A stretch of DNA of 64,000 nucleotides, taken from contig OZ005692.1 in assembly GCA_963930775.1 (NCBI GenBank), forward strand, positions 9,157,029 through 9,221,028, in the 5' to 3' direction. The notes beneath the pieces are model-generated. The model saw only the letters and a program-made list of their open reading frames with translations. It did no database searches and was not told where the DNA came from. Positions 41,577-51,970 of this stretch are shown here, in pieces. This DNA is from Cliona cf. orientalis. Taxonomy: Eukaryota; Porifera; Demospongiae; Clionaida; Clionaidae. The stretch's first letter is position 1. Each line of letters opens with the position of its first letter. The translations under genes and the position numbers were made by a program.

Positions 41577-43293
41577 CTATACAAATGCTCGAGGTATGCG
41601 TACTATTTTAGTCTTTGAGAAGAGCCATGAAGCAATAAGGAAGGATGTGTAGATCATTGGAATAACTGCTATCAGAAATGCAATTGTTGTTATGAAGTTG
41701 TTGTATTTTTTATGCATAAAAGTTGCTTTTCCTAGTAGTGCGATGTGGAAAAAACAAAATAAGAAGATGAAAATTATATCCACAAGGGGGTAGTGTTGGC
41801 CAATCCTTTTTAATGGTTGAATATTGATCATTGCTATCAACAGAATCAGTAGGATAATCAGGCTATATGCAAAGAACATAGTAGATAATGTTAAGCCATA
41901 AATGGTGTAGAGTATTGGCCAAATTAGCAGCATAGGTACCGAGAACCACCTGCAGTCGTGTGTTCCAGGCTCTGTTCCGTCCTTGTAACAGCCTTGAAAG
42001 GAGTCAACAAAGGCATGGAGAAAGTGCCAGTTGATGGGAAAGAGAGAGAGAAACTTTTGGAAGAACTGACAAGGGTATAAAATGAAGATTATTGTAGGGG
42101 CACTCACAAACAGTGTTACCAAGGTTATTGCTAGGATAGCATAGGGAAGATGCTCGTCACCAAAATAAGGAACTGTTGGTGAATAGTAGACTCCGAATGT
42201 AGATTTATCAGATGAAAGCTGAAAAATTTGAGTTGGGATCAAAATATCGGCTGTTACATTTAAGATTTTGAGTTGGGATCAAAATATCGGCTGTTACATT
42301 TAAGATCTTCATGTAAGACAATAAAAAGAATGTAGCAAAGGAATCAAGGACTGAAGTACGAATATCCCAAGATTCTCGAAATATGGCAAGCACCTTATTG
42401 ACTGGCTTCCATAGAGTTACTATAACTGGAACTCGCCTATCATAAAGCACAATAAGAAGATATGAAATTAGTATCAATACAAATGGATAGAGAGCAAGAA
42501 GATATTCCAGGGTTAAGGCTTGAAGGGTGGTTACATTAAGGCAAATATTTGGAAGGATGGAACGAAAGATATCAAGATTCCATATGCTATAGAAGACACA
42601 ATCTATTTTTGCAACTGCTAAATATTTCATGTCCTCTTTACTGTAGACTAGCAGGACTACTCTAACCAAGGCTGGTGTAGATATAAATTGACTATACCAA
42701 ACCACACCGTGGAGGCGAGAAGATGTCATGTTAATGTTAAAGACGAGTACGAATAGATAGAATACCGTGAGTGGTACAAATCCAACCAGGATGAACTTCC
42801 ACCAGTTTTTATGTCCATCTGGACACTCCACACAACTGAGGTTGTATGAAAAAATCAGTGGATTATGTCCCACTTCACAGTCACCACACAGTAGGCCAGT
42901 TCGATGAAAAGGTGTGCATGCCGATGCGTTGACAAGTGATTCTGGATTTTTTGGTAGTTCTGCAATGTGATTAATTGTGCCTTGTTGGCAGTTGTAGAAG
43001 CAAGGCCCAGCGTAGGTAGATTTGCTCTCGCTGTTGTAAGTCACACAATTGCAATTCAAAACAACAGAAATCTGTGCTTGATTATCACAAATAATTGGTG
43101 TTGTGTGTCCTCTATCACACTGACACCTTTTCTCAGTATTGCATGTGAACCATGTTGGACAAGTACTGTCATTGCTGCAGAGGTTGTCATCGCCTGAATA
43201 ACTCACTGAATGGGTGCTATTAGGGTTAGTTGATAGTACAAAATTTGATAGTAGCATTGAAAAGAATGCAGTTTTAATTATCAAGGAGTACAT
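41577..43293 (-). pseudogene. Short-type membrane protein, copy H, frameshifted by a 40-bp tandem duplication
   Basis: Reading from the ATG at 43293, a normal short-type protein is seen to KILNVTADILIPTQ (signal peptide, Cys clusters, CTPFHRTGLLCGDCEVGHNP, TM1-5). There a 40-bp unit is present twice in a row (AGTTGGGATC recurs at 42231 and 42271 on the + strand), shifting the frame to an early stop. The remaining 221 residues, from IPTQIFQLSSDKS to the terminal IPRAFV, stay open in the shifted frame. The linker is unusual (CQQGTINHIAELPKNPESLVN). There are no other breaks, so inactivation is recent unless the duplication is an assembly artefact. Confidence 0.85.
42229..42308. repeat. 40-bp tandem duplication disrupting copy H
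   Basis: TTTGAGTTGGGATCAAAATA begins both units and ACATTTAAGAT ends both. The unit length of 40 is not a multiple of three. Confidence 0.9.
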
Positions 43294-44024
43294 TGTTATT
43301 AAGTTCCTTTACTTGACTGACTGATACTGATAGTAACTAAACTAGCTATCAAAATTATTTTTCAGCCTCATTTATGAGTAGTACTAGCTGTTTTTTTAAT
43401 TTCTGAATACTTATTCAAAATACAGATGTATACTGCTGTGGCTAATTATATTGCTTATCATGTGTAATCTTCAAATCCACTACACTCCATTGATCTGACT
43501 GCAACACTCAGCCTTGATTAGATGGTATTGCCTTTTATGTGCATGATTCTATGAATGAGTATATAAGTAACATGTTTCCTATAAAAGAGTGGTTTCAATG
43601 TTATTGTTATTACCCTGCATGAATGTACATGCAAGGGGTTGAGTGACTTTCGTTTTACAACATACATTTAGATAAAATTTTCAATGTTTTTAGCTGTCTA
43701 TAGACTAGAGCTTCATTCGCTATAGGCGTTGCCATGGCATAGTAAGCTTATATTTATACCACATCCCCTCGGGCTACATGGGATATTTATTGCTTTTTAA
43801 TGCCCTCACGCTCAGATAGTAAATCCCATACAGCCCTTGGTACATGTATTAAAGGAGTCTCATTTTATCTAGATCTGGTACTGTTTAAATACAAAATTTA
43901 TACATGAGCTGCCTCAGTACTAGCTTGTAATACATTTAGTTCCTAAGTATTCTTTGCTTTTAGTTAGTCTGTGTACATGTGTAGAATTCGATGACCAATG
44001 GTAGTCCGGATAGCTACGTGATCA
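43294..44024. other. Spacer between short copies H and I
   Basis: Holds the upstream motif of H and, at 43755-43925, a foldback segment with flank (ACCACATCCCCTC, later AAATCCCATACA, then TTTATACATGAGCTGCC) that is also present at 34226-34425. Confidence 0.7.
43587..43640 (-). promoter_or_regulatory. Conserved upstream motif of copy H
   Basis: On the - strand: AACCCCTTGC, then AACATTGAAACCACTC, about 294 bp before the ATG at 43293. It has the same order and orientation relative to the gene as in the + copies. Confidence 0.5.
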
Positions 44025-45713
44025 TTAAAGGCATGGTACGTGTAAATTTATCTTTGAGAGTAGCCACGAGCCAATGAGATAGGAGATGTAGAGTAGTGGA
44101 ATAAACGCTGATAGAAGTGCAGTCAAAGTCAATGCTGTGTGAAGATAGAAGTACTTTTCAATGTTAGCAACTCCTCTCCCCAGCACGGCAATATGAGTGA
44201 AGGTTAGCAAGAAGGCAAACATTAAATCTGCTAAGGGATATTTTAAATTGACCATTTTTAGTGGCTGAATGTTGATCATTGCTATCAATAAAATTAGTAG
44301 AGCAATGAGCCCGTATACGAAGTACATCATTGACAGAGTGAAGCCATACAATATGTACATCATTGGTCGGATTAATAAAATGACTGATGAAAATGAGCGG
44401 CAATCGAATGTTCCAGGTTCTGTCCCATTCTTGTAAGAGCCCTGAAATGAGTCAACAAAGGCATGGAGAAAGTGCCAGTTGATGGGAAAGAGAGAGAGGG
44501 TCTTTTGAAAGAAGCGAAAAGGATAAAGAATAAGGATGATGGAAGGAATGACTACAAACAGTGTAAAAATGGATATTGCTAGAATAGCATAGGGTAGATG
44601 ATATTTGCCAAAGTAAGGCACACTGGGTGAGTAGTAGACTCCATATGACGGTTTATTTGATCCTAGCTGATAGATCTCAGTTGGTAGTAAGAGATCAGAC
44701 GTTATACTTAGGATTTTTACATGAGATAACAAAAAGAAAGTTGCAAAGGAGTCGATTATAGATGTGCGAATGTCCCAAGAAGTTCGAAATTTCTCTAGCA
44801 CTTTTCTAAATGGCTTCCATGCAGTTACGATAAAAGTAACTTTTCTATCATAGAGTACAATAAGAAAATAAGAAAGAAGTGTCAATACAAATGGATAAAG
44901 GGCAAGAAGGTATTCCAAAGCCAATGCCTGTAGGGTGGTTACATTTAGACAAAATTGAGGAATAACTGGACGGAATAGGTCAAGATTCCAGTAGGTATAG
45001 AATACTTCAAATATTTGGGCTGTTGTGAGATATTGTACATCTTCAATGCTAAGAGCTAATAGCATTATTCGAGTAAAACTAGGCATAGATATGGCCTGAC
45101 TATACCAAACTACGCCATGAAGGCGGGAAGATGTCACATTAATGTTGAAAGCAAGTATGAATAGATAGAATACTGTGAGTGGTACAAATCCAATGACGAT
45201 AAATTTCCACCAGTTTTTATGTCCATCTGGACACTCCACACAACTGAGGTTGTATGATAGCACCAGTGGACTATACCCCTCTTCACAGTCACCACACAGT
45301 AGGCCAGTTCGATGAAAATAAGTGCATGCTGAGTTGTTAATCAGTGTTTCAGGATCCTTTGGTAGCTGTCGAATAACCAAATCACGTTTAGAATTCATTG
45401 TCAAGCTTTGGCAGTTATAGAAACAGCGTCCAACATAGGTAGACTTTTTATCTTTATCGTAAGTCACACAGTTGCAGTTTAAAACAGCTGAGGTGTGATC
45501 TCTGTCATCGCATAAAATCTTATCTTTGTGTCCATCACCACAGTGGCACCTTTTCTTGGAATCACATATGAACCACGTTGGACAAGCACTATCATTGCTG
45601 CATTGAGTATCACCCTTTAGGAACTCGTATGCTTCAATGCTGCTTTCTTTTGACTTGCTTAATGGTACTACCATCAGCATTAAGAAAGGTACTAACTTGA
45701 CTAAAGATTTCAT
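44025..45713 (-). CDS. Short-type Cys-rich polytopic membrane protein, copy I (divergent)
   Basis: The start at 45713 (MKSLVKLVPFLMLMVVPLS) gives a proper signal peptide and 562 residues. The frame is open 37 codons further upstream, but that stretch is hydrophilic and not shared by paralogs. The Cys pattern is kept: CSNDSACPTWFICDSKKRCH, then CRNCV-like NCNCVTYD, CFYNC, CTYFHRTGLLCGDCEEGYSP. Much of the rest differs: REDLVIR-type linker (NSKRDLVIRQLPKDPETLI), LLPTEIYQLGSNKPSYGVYY, DSFQGSYKNGTEPGTFDCRS with the loop Cys replaced by Ser, and a C-terminus NLHVPCL without IPRA. It is the oldest-looking short copy, and its upstream region lacks a recognisable two-block motif. Regulation may therefore differ. 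Confidence 0.88.
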   Translation of the reverse strand: MKSLVKLVPFLMLMVVPLSKSKESSIEAYEFLKGDTQCSNDSACPTWFICDSKKRCHCGDGHKDKILCDDRDHTSAVLNCNCVTYDKDKKSTYVGRCFYNCQSLTMNSKRDLVIRQLPKDPETLINNSACTYFHRTGLLCGDCEEGYSPLVLSYNLSCVECPDGHKNWWKFIVIGFVPLTVFYLFILAFNINVTSSRLHGVVWYSQAISMPSFTRIMLLALSIEDVQYLTTAQIFEVFYTYWNLDLFRPVIPQFCLNVTTLQALALEYLLALYPFVLTLLSYFLIVLYDRKVTFIVTAWKPFRKVLEKFRTSWDIRTSIIDSFATFFLLSHVKILSITSDLLLPTEIYQLGSNKPSYGVYYSPSVPYFGKYHLPYAILAISIFTLFVVIPSIILILYPFRFFQKTLSLFPINWHFLHAFVDSFQGSYKNGTEPGTFDCRSFSSVILLIRPMMYILYGFTLSMMYFVYGLIALLILLIAMINIQPLKMVNLKYPLADLMFAFLLTFTHIAVLGRGVANIEKYFYLHTALTLTALLSAFIPLLYISYLIGSWLLSKINLHVPCL

Positions 45714-46509
45714 GTTCAATCTCAGTATGTGGCTACTCTCGTGTTGGATACAGTATTGCGGGGAGTTCTGTGTCATGCATGTTTGCGTGTGATTTCTATT
45801 GTCTGTTTTTGTTTCTACAAACATTTTTGCACTACTGTCTTGGTGACATTGAGTAAATTGTGCATTTGATACTCATTCACATGAAGAGATCTGTAATTGA
45901 TAAAGTCTAAACATACAAAAGTATATTAAGTGCCATTTCATTCAGTATGGTATTGTCATAAATATACAGAGTAAAGAAATATTGACAGATTTTAATTTGG
46001 CGGTGGTGATAGCTGACCACCAAATGGCCAAACTTTGTGGTATGTACTAGTGGTGTGATTGTATCTTAAGTCATAATATGGTTACTTGCTAACACTGCTG
46101 AATCCAGTTGATTTTGTTATCACTGATAATCATATCATATTCTCTGGTGGTTAACTGTGACAATAAATAACACTTGACAATTTATTATTTGAGAGCTTAT
46201 TAAAAGTTACATCCCTATGCAGAGTAGGCATATTAATTTGGCGGCAGTGATAGCTGATCACCAAACTGCCAAACTTTGTGGTGTGTGGTGTTGTTAATAA
46301 TATTATTGTTCTTGTGACACTATGATCATGTGTTGCTGTGTCTGCAAACATAAATTACGGTATAATATATTATAAGCTAGCGCCAACATTAGTTTGCTTA
46401 GGAAGTTATTGTAAGGCCTTCTTGATAGGATTTTGGGTCATGCGTTGCTTAATGCACATCTTTCACCACATATACAAGCTAGAGCTATATGTAATCACAC
46501 CATTTTGAA

Positions 46510-47345
46510 ACTCGTTATCATACAATGAAAAATATTTTTCAGACAGATATTTTTCTTATAATATACCGTAGAAACTGGTTGTTAAGCGCTGCTCGCTGTT
46601 AAGCGCATACTTTTTATTAAGCGCATAGTTTTGTGCGAGCCTTACCACTCTTTGTTAGGCGCATATGCCCAGCAGGCCACCTAAACGACGAGCGATCGGT
46701 TACATGAGCCCAGAAAGAAGGATAGAAGTATACTGGAGAAGAAAACGTCGAGAATTACGCTCTCTGGTCGCTTCTTGGCCATCGTTGTAGGCCTTTCTAC
46801 CCTCGAAACGTTCTTTACGCACGCCCCACCTACCGTGTTTTAGTTAAGCGCATGCTTCCTGTTAAGCGCATACTTTTTGTTAAGCGCATATTTTCTTGCT
46901 GCCGCGTGTTATAAGCGCATGCGCTTAACAACCAGTTTCTACGGTAGTCTGTATCCTAACATGGAGGGCATGGAGACGCATTGAGTTGCCAGCAGCGATC
47001 GCTGAAATGTCATGGATATGCATCTTGGATCCGCCCAGTTGCTATGATCGCGTGGTGCTGTTGCATGGGTGGAGAGAAAATCTGCACGGCTTTGCTTCTA
47101 CAAGGCTCAGGATTGGTCAGAATTTTAGGGCAGTGTGTACCAAGAAGGGTGGCCTCTGGCCATAGGGACAAAACGAACGATCAAAAGTGCCACGCTTTTT
47201 GAGGGGCTTCAGGCCTTGCTCTGACATAACAGTGTTAGAGCGAGAACATCGCCATTGCTCACTTCTTAGTGAAGAGTTCGAGCAGCTGCTATTGCATATT
47301 ACTGATCTGCAGTGCAGTGTCTAGTGAGGGGTGTGGCCTACGCAA
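46510..47345. repeat. Dispersed spacer repeat, divergent copy interrupted by a MITE
   Basis: AAAAATATTTTTCAGAC and TTTTTCTTATA precede the insertion. After it, GTATCCTAACATGGAGGGC, GATTGGTCAGA and GAGTTCGAGCAGCTGCTATT follow the same order as 23750-24110. Confidence 0.8.
46566..46944. mobile_element. MITE of 379 bp with iterated internal units, TA target site
   Basis: The left end CCGTAGAAACTGGTTGTTAA and the right end TTAACAACCAGTTTCTACGG are perfect inverse copies (24 bp in all). TA is on both sides (46564-46565 and 46945-46946). The unit GTTAAGCGCATACTTTTT recurs several times inside. Paralogs at 23762 and 30198 read CTTATATAGTCCG with no insertion, showing the empty site. Confidence 0.92.
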
Positions 47346-47577
47346 TGGTAGGTTCTAGCTTTTATATGCGCATGAGTGCTGTACTAGTGGACATGTTGAG
47401 ATTTTTTGTGAACATGTACTGTTATTGCAGCTCATGCATATTAACCACATTTAATATCCCATTATTGAGACATCAAATACACTTGTTACAAATGAGAAAT
47501 ATTTTCTACATGCTGCAATAAGTTACTTCAGTTTCACTAATCTCTACATGATAGTGCTGTTTACTATGTGATGATCT

Positions 47578-50500
47578 TCATACTTTGAGTTCTTGTAGCA
47601 GAGGTTCTCTTAAGCTATCTGTCTCTTCCCATCCTGCTGTGAGTGATCGTTCAACTTTTTGTTCTGTGATTTCATGATCAGCGGCAGATGCATCTATAGA
47701 ATCTTGCAGTCCAATTTCAGTCGAGGTAGGAGTAGTACGTGTCATCATCGCATGCATCTTAATATTTGTTTCTTGAAAATCAAATGGAAGGATTTTACCC
47801 AGTTTTGAATGTTTGTTTGGAAGTTTTGCAAATGCTAGTTTTGCAAATGCTAGTTTTAGTTTACCTAGACGTGGGATTTCAAGTAGGGTGATGATTGTAT
47901 GATAACTGAACACACAAAGAAGTTGAAGAAAGGCAATGCTTACTGAAATTTTTCCTGCTATCATCCTTCCATTTCTGTTGCTGTGATAGATAATGCTCAA
48001 TATTAAAAGATTCACATAGCAAAAGGAATTAAAGTGATCAATCAGTTTATTTTTATAAACACGGATTCCTGATAAGGTTTTTATAAAGAGTAGACACGTG
48101 CATATTATTCCAGTTGCTAGGAGATTATTGCTCCTTCGATTTGTGGTATTCAATGCTATTTCGAAATAAAGGGCGACTCGAATAAGCAAAAGTAATCCAC
48201 TCCAGTAACGATGTTTTGAATTATAGGCAGCAAGATTTGCTTCCATAAACAGATTCAACCTTGTGTTTCTGATCCATCCAAAACATTTATGGTGTGGTGC
48301 TTGAAGGAGCCACTGCCAAGTTAGCAGGAGAGCGGTATAAATGAGGCCTACAAAAACAATGATTGCAGCCACTAAAAACAGTGGGATATGTTTATCATGT
48401 AAATATTTGATGTTGGCATCGGGTAGCCACCGCTTTTGTAAGCCATCTGGATATCTGAGAACTGCAACAGAGAAAATATCTTTTGTGTTTCGAAGCAATT
48501 TCATGTATGACAGTAGTATTACAGTTGTAAGTGTAGCAATGGGATTTCGTTTTCCAATCAGTTTAGCAAATCTTGATGAGTATTTACTCATGAGGATCAC
48601 CATGATGAGAAGAATGATAAGATAAGCAGGAAAGACAAATTGTAGCCAGGCTTTTGAGTATGAATCTAGTCCATTGTAAAAACAAGTATCCAGTCCCAAT
48701 TCCAGATTGAGCCAAGCTATGAATACAGAGAAAATACTGGGTTTTGACATGTGATTGTATGTGATATTGTTTGAAGCAACGATGTTTGCATAAAAGATCA
48801 GTCCGTTGAGAGTACCAACTGCTGTAGTCAAGTTAATGACCAATGTTATAACTACTAATGCAATACCTGAGGCAATTGCTCCCACTGTGATGGCAATAAA
48901 CAATTTTTGCCAATCTTTTGGACATTGTAAGCAGCGAGAGCTTCCCAACGATAAGCTGAGACCTGATTTACAACTACTGCATAGTAATCCAGTGCGATTC
49001 GATGCACACTGAGCATCAGCTCCATTGGGGGTATTCAGGTTAACATATGTACTATATATTGATGAAACGCAATAGTCAAAGGGACAGTGGGGATAAATGA
49101 GATAATGAATCGTATCAATATCAGTTATAGAATTAAGCCAGAAGTCACCTTGTCGCAGTAGTGTCTTAGATGATTGATTGCATGTCTTTACTAGATTTTT
49201 TATTTGTTGATCACAGCCACATGAACAATCATCTTTTGTAGCCAGTGGTTGAAAGCCTATTGGACAAGTGCACTTTTCAAACATTATTGGTAATTTAAAT
49301 TTTGAAATTCCAATGTCTTGGCATGGACCTGTAGCATATAAAATCAACTCTATTGAATCATTTGGTGAAAAAACATTTAGTGTTAGATTACTGCATCCAT
49401 TGTACACCTTTTGAACCCTTTGTTCAATTCCAAGGCGATATGTGTAGTTTGATGTAGCCTTGATGAAAATGGAAGCATCAATTGTGTGCTTCACTTGATC
49501 AACTGCCACCACAGTCACATTGAATGCCTCTCCTCTCTTAACATTGACAATTGGATGTGAATAACTATTGCAATCTATGCTTCTATTGTGGCAGTAGCAG
49601 ACCCTGACTGGAGCAGATGTTATCATGCTCTTAATATTTGTATCATTAGATACCCTTGCAAAATAATTGATGCCTATCATTGTGCTATACTTTATGTATT
49701 TACGCTTTGCTATGCATCTATCTAGTAGTCCTCCATAAATTGTAGTATTACCATTAGTGCTGTTAATTTTGATCCAACCATTTATGTATGATTGTGCTTG
49801 AATAAAGCATGTTGACTTTGCACATGTACTTGTGTAGTCATTCACAAAGATGGCGCCTCCACGCTTTGCTGTATTATTGTGAAGTTCTAGCTCATAAGTA
49901 CTACTTCTTTCTCTTGGAGTACGAAGCTTTGAATTTCCTTCGAGATAGAGAGCACCACCTTCATCGGCTGAATTAGAATCAAAAGATAATAAGCTCCTCA
50001 TTTTCTTATTTTGCTTGAATTTATTCCAGTCACTACCCATTGTAATTATAGAGTTAATGGCGTAGATACCGCCTCCCTTTGATGCTGTATTGCTAATGAA
50101 AGTGCAATTTTTTTTACAGATAAAATCACTCTGATCAAGATAAAGAGCACCTCCTGCATTGTTACAAAATAGGGTATCACCATTGGCATATATTCGACTC
50201 TCTCTTGCATACACTGCCCTTTGTGCAATTGAAGTAGATCTATGTTGGTTGCAAAAACTTGTAGTACCCTGAAATATAACTATACTTGTAATGCTTATGA
50301 TTGCACCTTTGTATAGAGGTATGTCTGGGTGTATGATTCTTGCTTGCTGAAATTTGAGTTCTGTGAACTCTACTTTGCTGCGAAAAAATTCCATGGACCC
50401 TGTGTTATCGGAAATATAAACTCTTTCAAATGTTACTCTACTAGATCGAATATCTAGTGCATAGCTATTGTGATAGCAAGGTGTGCAATGCCCTGTATTA

Positions 50501-51411
50501 TTGGTAATAGTCAGTGTATCATGTGATTCAACTGTGCTGTCGTCAATAAATATAATGCCACCTCCCCACTGTGTCAAGTATATATTGTGAGCAAATATGC
50601 CGTTGTTGATTAATAAATTTGTGGTAAATATCGATAGGAGTGATGTCCACCTACCAGCAAAGTTATGGGTTAGGTTGGAATCATGAATTACAATTGTGCT
50701 ATCATGTGATATCAGTAATCCTCCATTATCGTATGCCAATTCACTTATATGGTTTCTGTAAAATCTGCTATTGATGAAGTTTGCTATACTTCTATTGATA
50801 AACACCAATGCTAATCCCTCTGTCGAATAGGTGTTAAGTGTATAGATGCTTCCTATATCACGCATTGTTGTATTGTACTCTGCTATGATCACTCCTGCTG
50901 AAGAATTTTGAAAAGTACAATTTTTTGTAGCTATATTTGCATGTGTTGCTTCAATTACTCTTCCCTTTGAATCCATGAATACACACATGCTGATATTAGC
51001 ATCATTAACTCTAAATATATGCAAGACTGGATTGTATCTAGAATCATTTCCACATCCAATAAATGTAAGATTTGTCAGTGTAACAATACTCACATTTTTG
51101 AAGGTGAATCCAGCTGCGACTTTGCTACATACTATAAGGCTATTACTGTCTTTCGAAAACATCGAGCATTTCTCAATATTTGAGAATATACGCCGAGAAT
51201 AAAGTGTATGGTTACCTGCTCCGAACTGCAGTACTATACCGGCCTCGACATCTTCGGTAGTGGTGTTAGCAAACTTGCTTAAAGTGAGACATGGTTGAGC
51301 AGCACACGGGGAGTCTTCCGTTGCTTTGATGAAGTATGTCTGTTCGCTATCACATGTATAATGGAGAGATAACAATAGCATGCCCTGAATCAGTGGTCTT
51401 AGAATACACAT
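47578..51411 (-). CDS. Long-type beta-helix (Pmp-like) polytopic membrane protein, copy J
   Basis: 1277 residues in one exon. The signal peptide (MCILRPLIQGMLLLSLHYT) is followed by YFIKATEDSPCAAQPCLTLS. The ectodomain has beta-helix strands with repeated N-x-S/T sites and Pmp repeats (NNAGGALYLDQSDF, CTFISNTASKGGGIYAINS, SADEGGALYLEGNSKL, AKRGGAIFVNDYTS). A Cys-rich juxtamembrane part (CTCPIGFQPLATKDDCSCGC) leads to TGLLCSSCKSGLSLSLGSSR at 807 and CLQCPKDW. Membrane segments run from about 836 to 1180, with GKRNPIATLTTVILLSYMK and DKHIPLFLVAA. The tail (about 1181-1277) contains a perfect 15-bp tandem repeat coding LAFAK twice, absent from copy L, and ends DSLREPLLQELKV. The membrane part is almost the same as in copy L while the ectodomains differ clearly. 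Confidence 0.9.
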   Translation of the reverse strand: MCILRPLIQGMLLLSLHYTCDSEQTYFIKATEDSPCAAQPCLTLSKFANTTTEDVEAGIVLQFGAGNHTLYSRRIFSNIEKCSMFSKDSNSLIVCSKVAAGFTFKNVSIVTLTNLTFIGCGNDSRYNPVLHIFRVNDANISMCVFMDSKGRVIEATHANIATKNCTFQNSSAGVIIAEYNTTMRDIGSIYTLNTYSTEGLALVFINRSIANFINSRFYRNHISELAYDNGGLLISHDSTIVIHDSNLTHNFAGRWTSLLSIFTTNLLINNGIFAHNIYLTQWGGGIIFIDDSTVESHDTLTITNNTGHCTPCYHNSYALDIRSSRVTFERVYISDNTGSMEFFRSKVEFTELKFQQARIIHPDIPLYKGAIISITSIVIFQGTTSFCNQHRSTSIAQRAVYARESRIYANGDTLFCNNAGGALYLDQSDFICKKNCTFISNTASKGGGIYAINSIITMGSDWNKFKQNKKMRSLLSFDSNSADEGGALYLEGNSKLRTPRERSSTYELELHNNTAKRGGAIFVNDYTSTCAKSTCFIQAQSYINGWIKINSTNGNTTIYGGLLDRCIAKRKYIKYSTMIGINYFARVSNDTNIKSMITSAPVRVCYCHNRSIDCNSYSHPIVNVKRGEAFNVTVVAVDQVKHTIDASIFIKATSNYTYRLGIEQRVQKVYNGCSNLTLNVFSPNDSIELILYATGPCQDIGISKFKLPIMFEKCTCPIGFQPLATKDDCSCGCDQQIKNLVKTCNQSSKTLLRQGDFWLNSITDIDTIHYLIYPHCPFDYCVSSIYSTYVNLNTPNGADAQCASNRTGLLCSSCKSGLSLSLGSSRCLQCPKDWQKLFIAITVGAIASGIALVVITLVINLTTAVGTLNGLIFYANIVASNNITYNHMSKPSIFSVFIAWLNLELGLDTCFYNGLDSYSKAWLQFVFPAYLIILLIMVILMSKYSSRFAKLIGKRNPIATLTTVILLSYMKLLRNTKDIFSVAVLRYPDGLQKRWLPDANIKYLHDKHIPLFLVAAIIVFVGLIYTALLLTWQWLLQAPHHKCFGWIRNTRLNLFMEANLAAYNSKHRYWSGLLLLIRVALYFEIALNTTNRRSNNLLATGIICTCLLFIKTLSGIRVYKNKLIDHFNSFCYVNLLILSIIYHSNRNGRMIAGKISVSIAFLQLLCVFSYHTIITLLEIPRLGKLKLAFAKLAFAKLPNKHSKLGKILPFDFQETNIKMHAMMTRTTPTSTEIGLQDSIDASAADHEITEQKVERSLTAGWEETDSLREPLLQELKV

Positions 51412-51970
51412 TTTAGCTAAAATTTTTCTGCAACAGTTGAACTTTTATGAATTTTCATAAACTTATGCTTGTTCTGCTAGAACATCTGATTCAATAGCCA
51501 TGCATGCATGCAACTTATAAACTGCCTTATATCCCACGAGACTGCTCGGTTTACTTTGGTAAAATATTCCCAAGTAAAAATAAGTTTGTCTACTGAATTT
51601 AGTTGGGGATAAGCTTAGTTTATATACAATCTGTGTGCTGTTATTATGCAAGTTATTGATCACTTAGTCTGTAAAGTATATGGACTGACTCTGATAAAAA
51701 TTGAAGACACATTTGTACACTATCATTGTTAATGTGATACAGGATTTATTTTCAACACAAGAACTTGAGTTTTGTAACTAGTATAAACTTCCAAAGCTAT
51801 TCTGGGTATGCATGGGTATAATATTATTGTAATATGAAGCTACTGGATATATATTAGTAAATTATGGTTGTATTTGTTGTTGATGAATGTGAATCTCTTG
51901 CATGTTAGCCAACTGGTCTCAGACTGATAATCTGGGTAATCATATACGACTAATAATTACACAACTCTTT
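51412..51970. other. Spacer between long copy J and short copy K
   Basis: The half next to J (51463-51620) is a conserved upstream block also found at 58937-59115 before copy L and, in part, at 62583-62632: TTGGTAAAATATTCCCAAG, GTTTGTCTACTGAATTTAG, TTGGGGATA. It probably contains the J promoter. The rest is the 3' flank of K (CTCTTGCATGTTAGCCAA), shared with the 3' flank of M. Confidence 0.6.

Larger units (their letters stand above)
45714..47577. other. Spacer between short copy I and long copy J
   Basis: Contains two related blocks beginning TTAATTTGGCGG at about 45995 and 46214, with inverted pieces around GACCACCAAATGG. Next come a MITE (46566-46944) inside the dispersed spacer repeat, then a GC-richer stretch to 47345. 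No gene was recognised. Confidence 0.65.
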
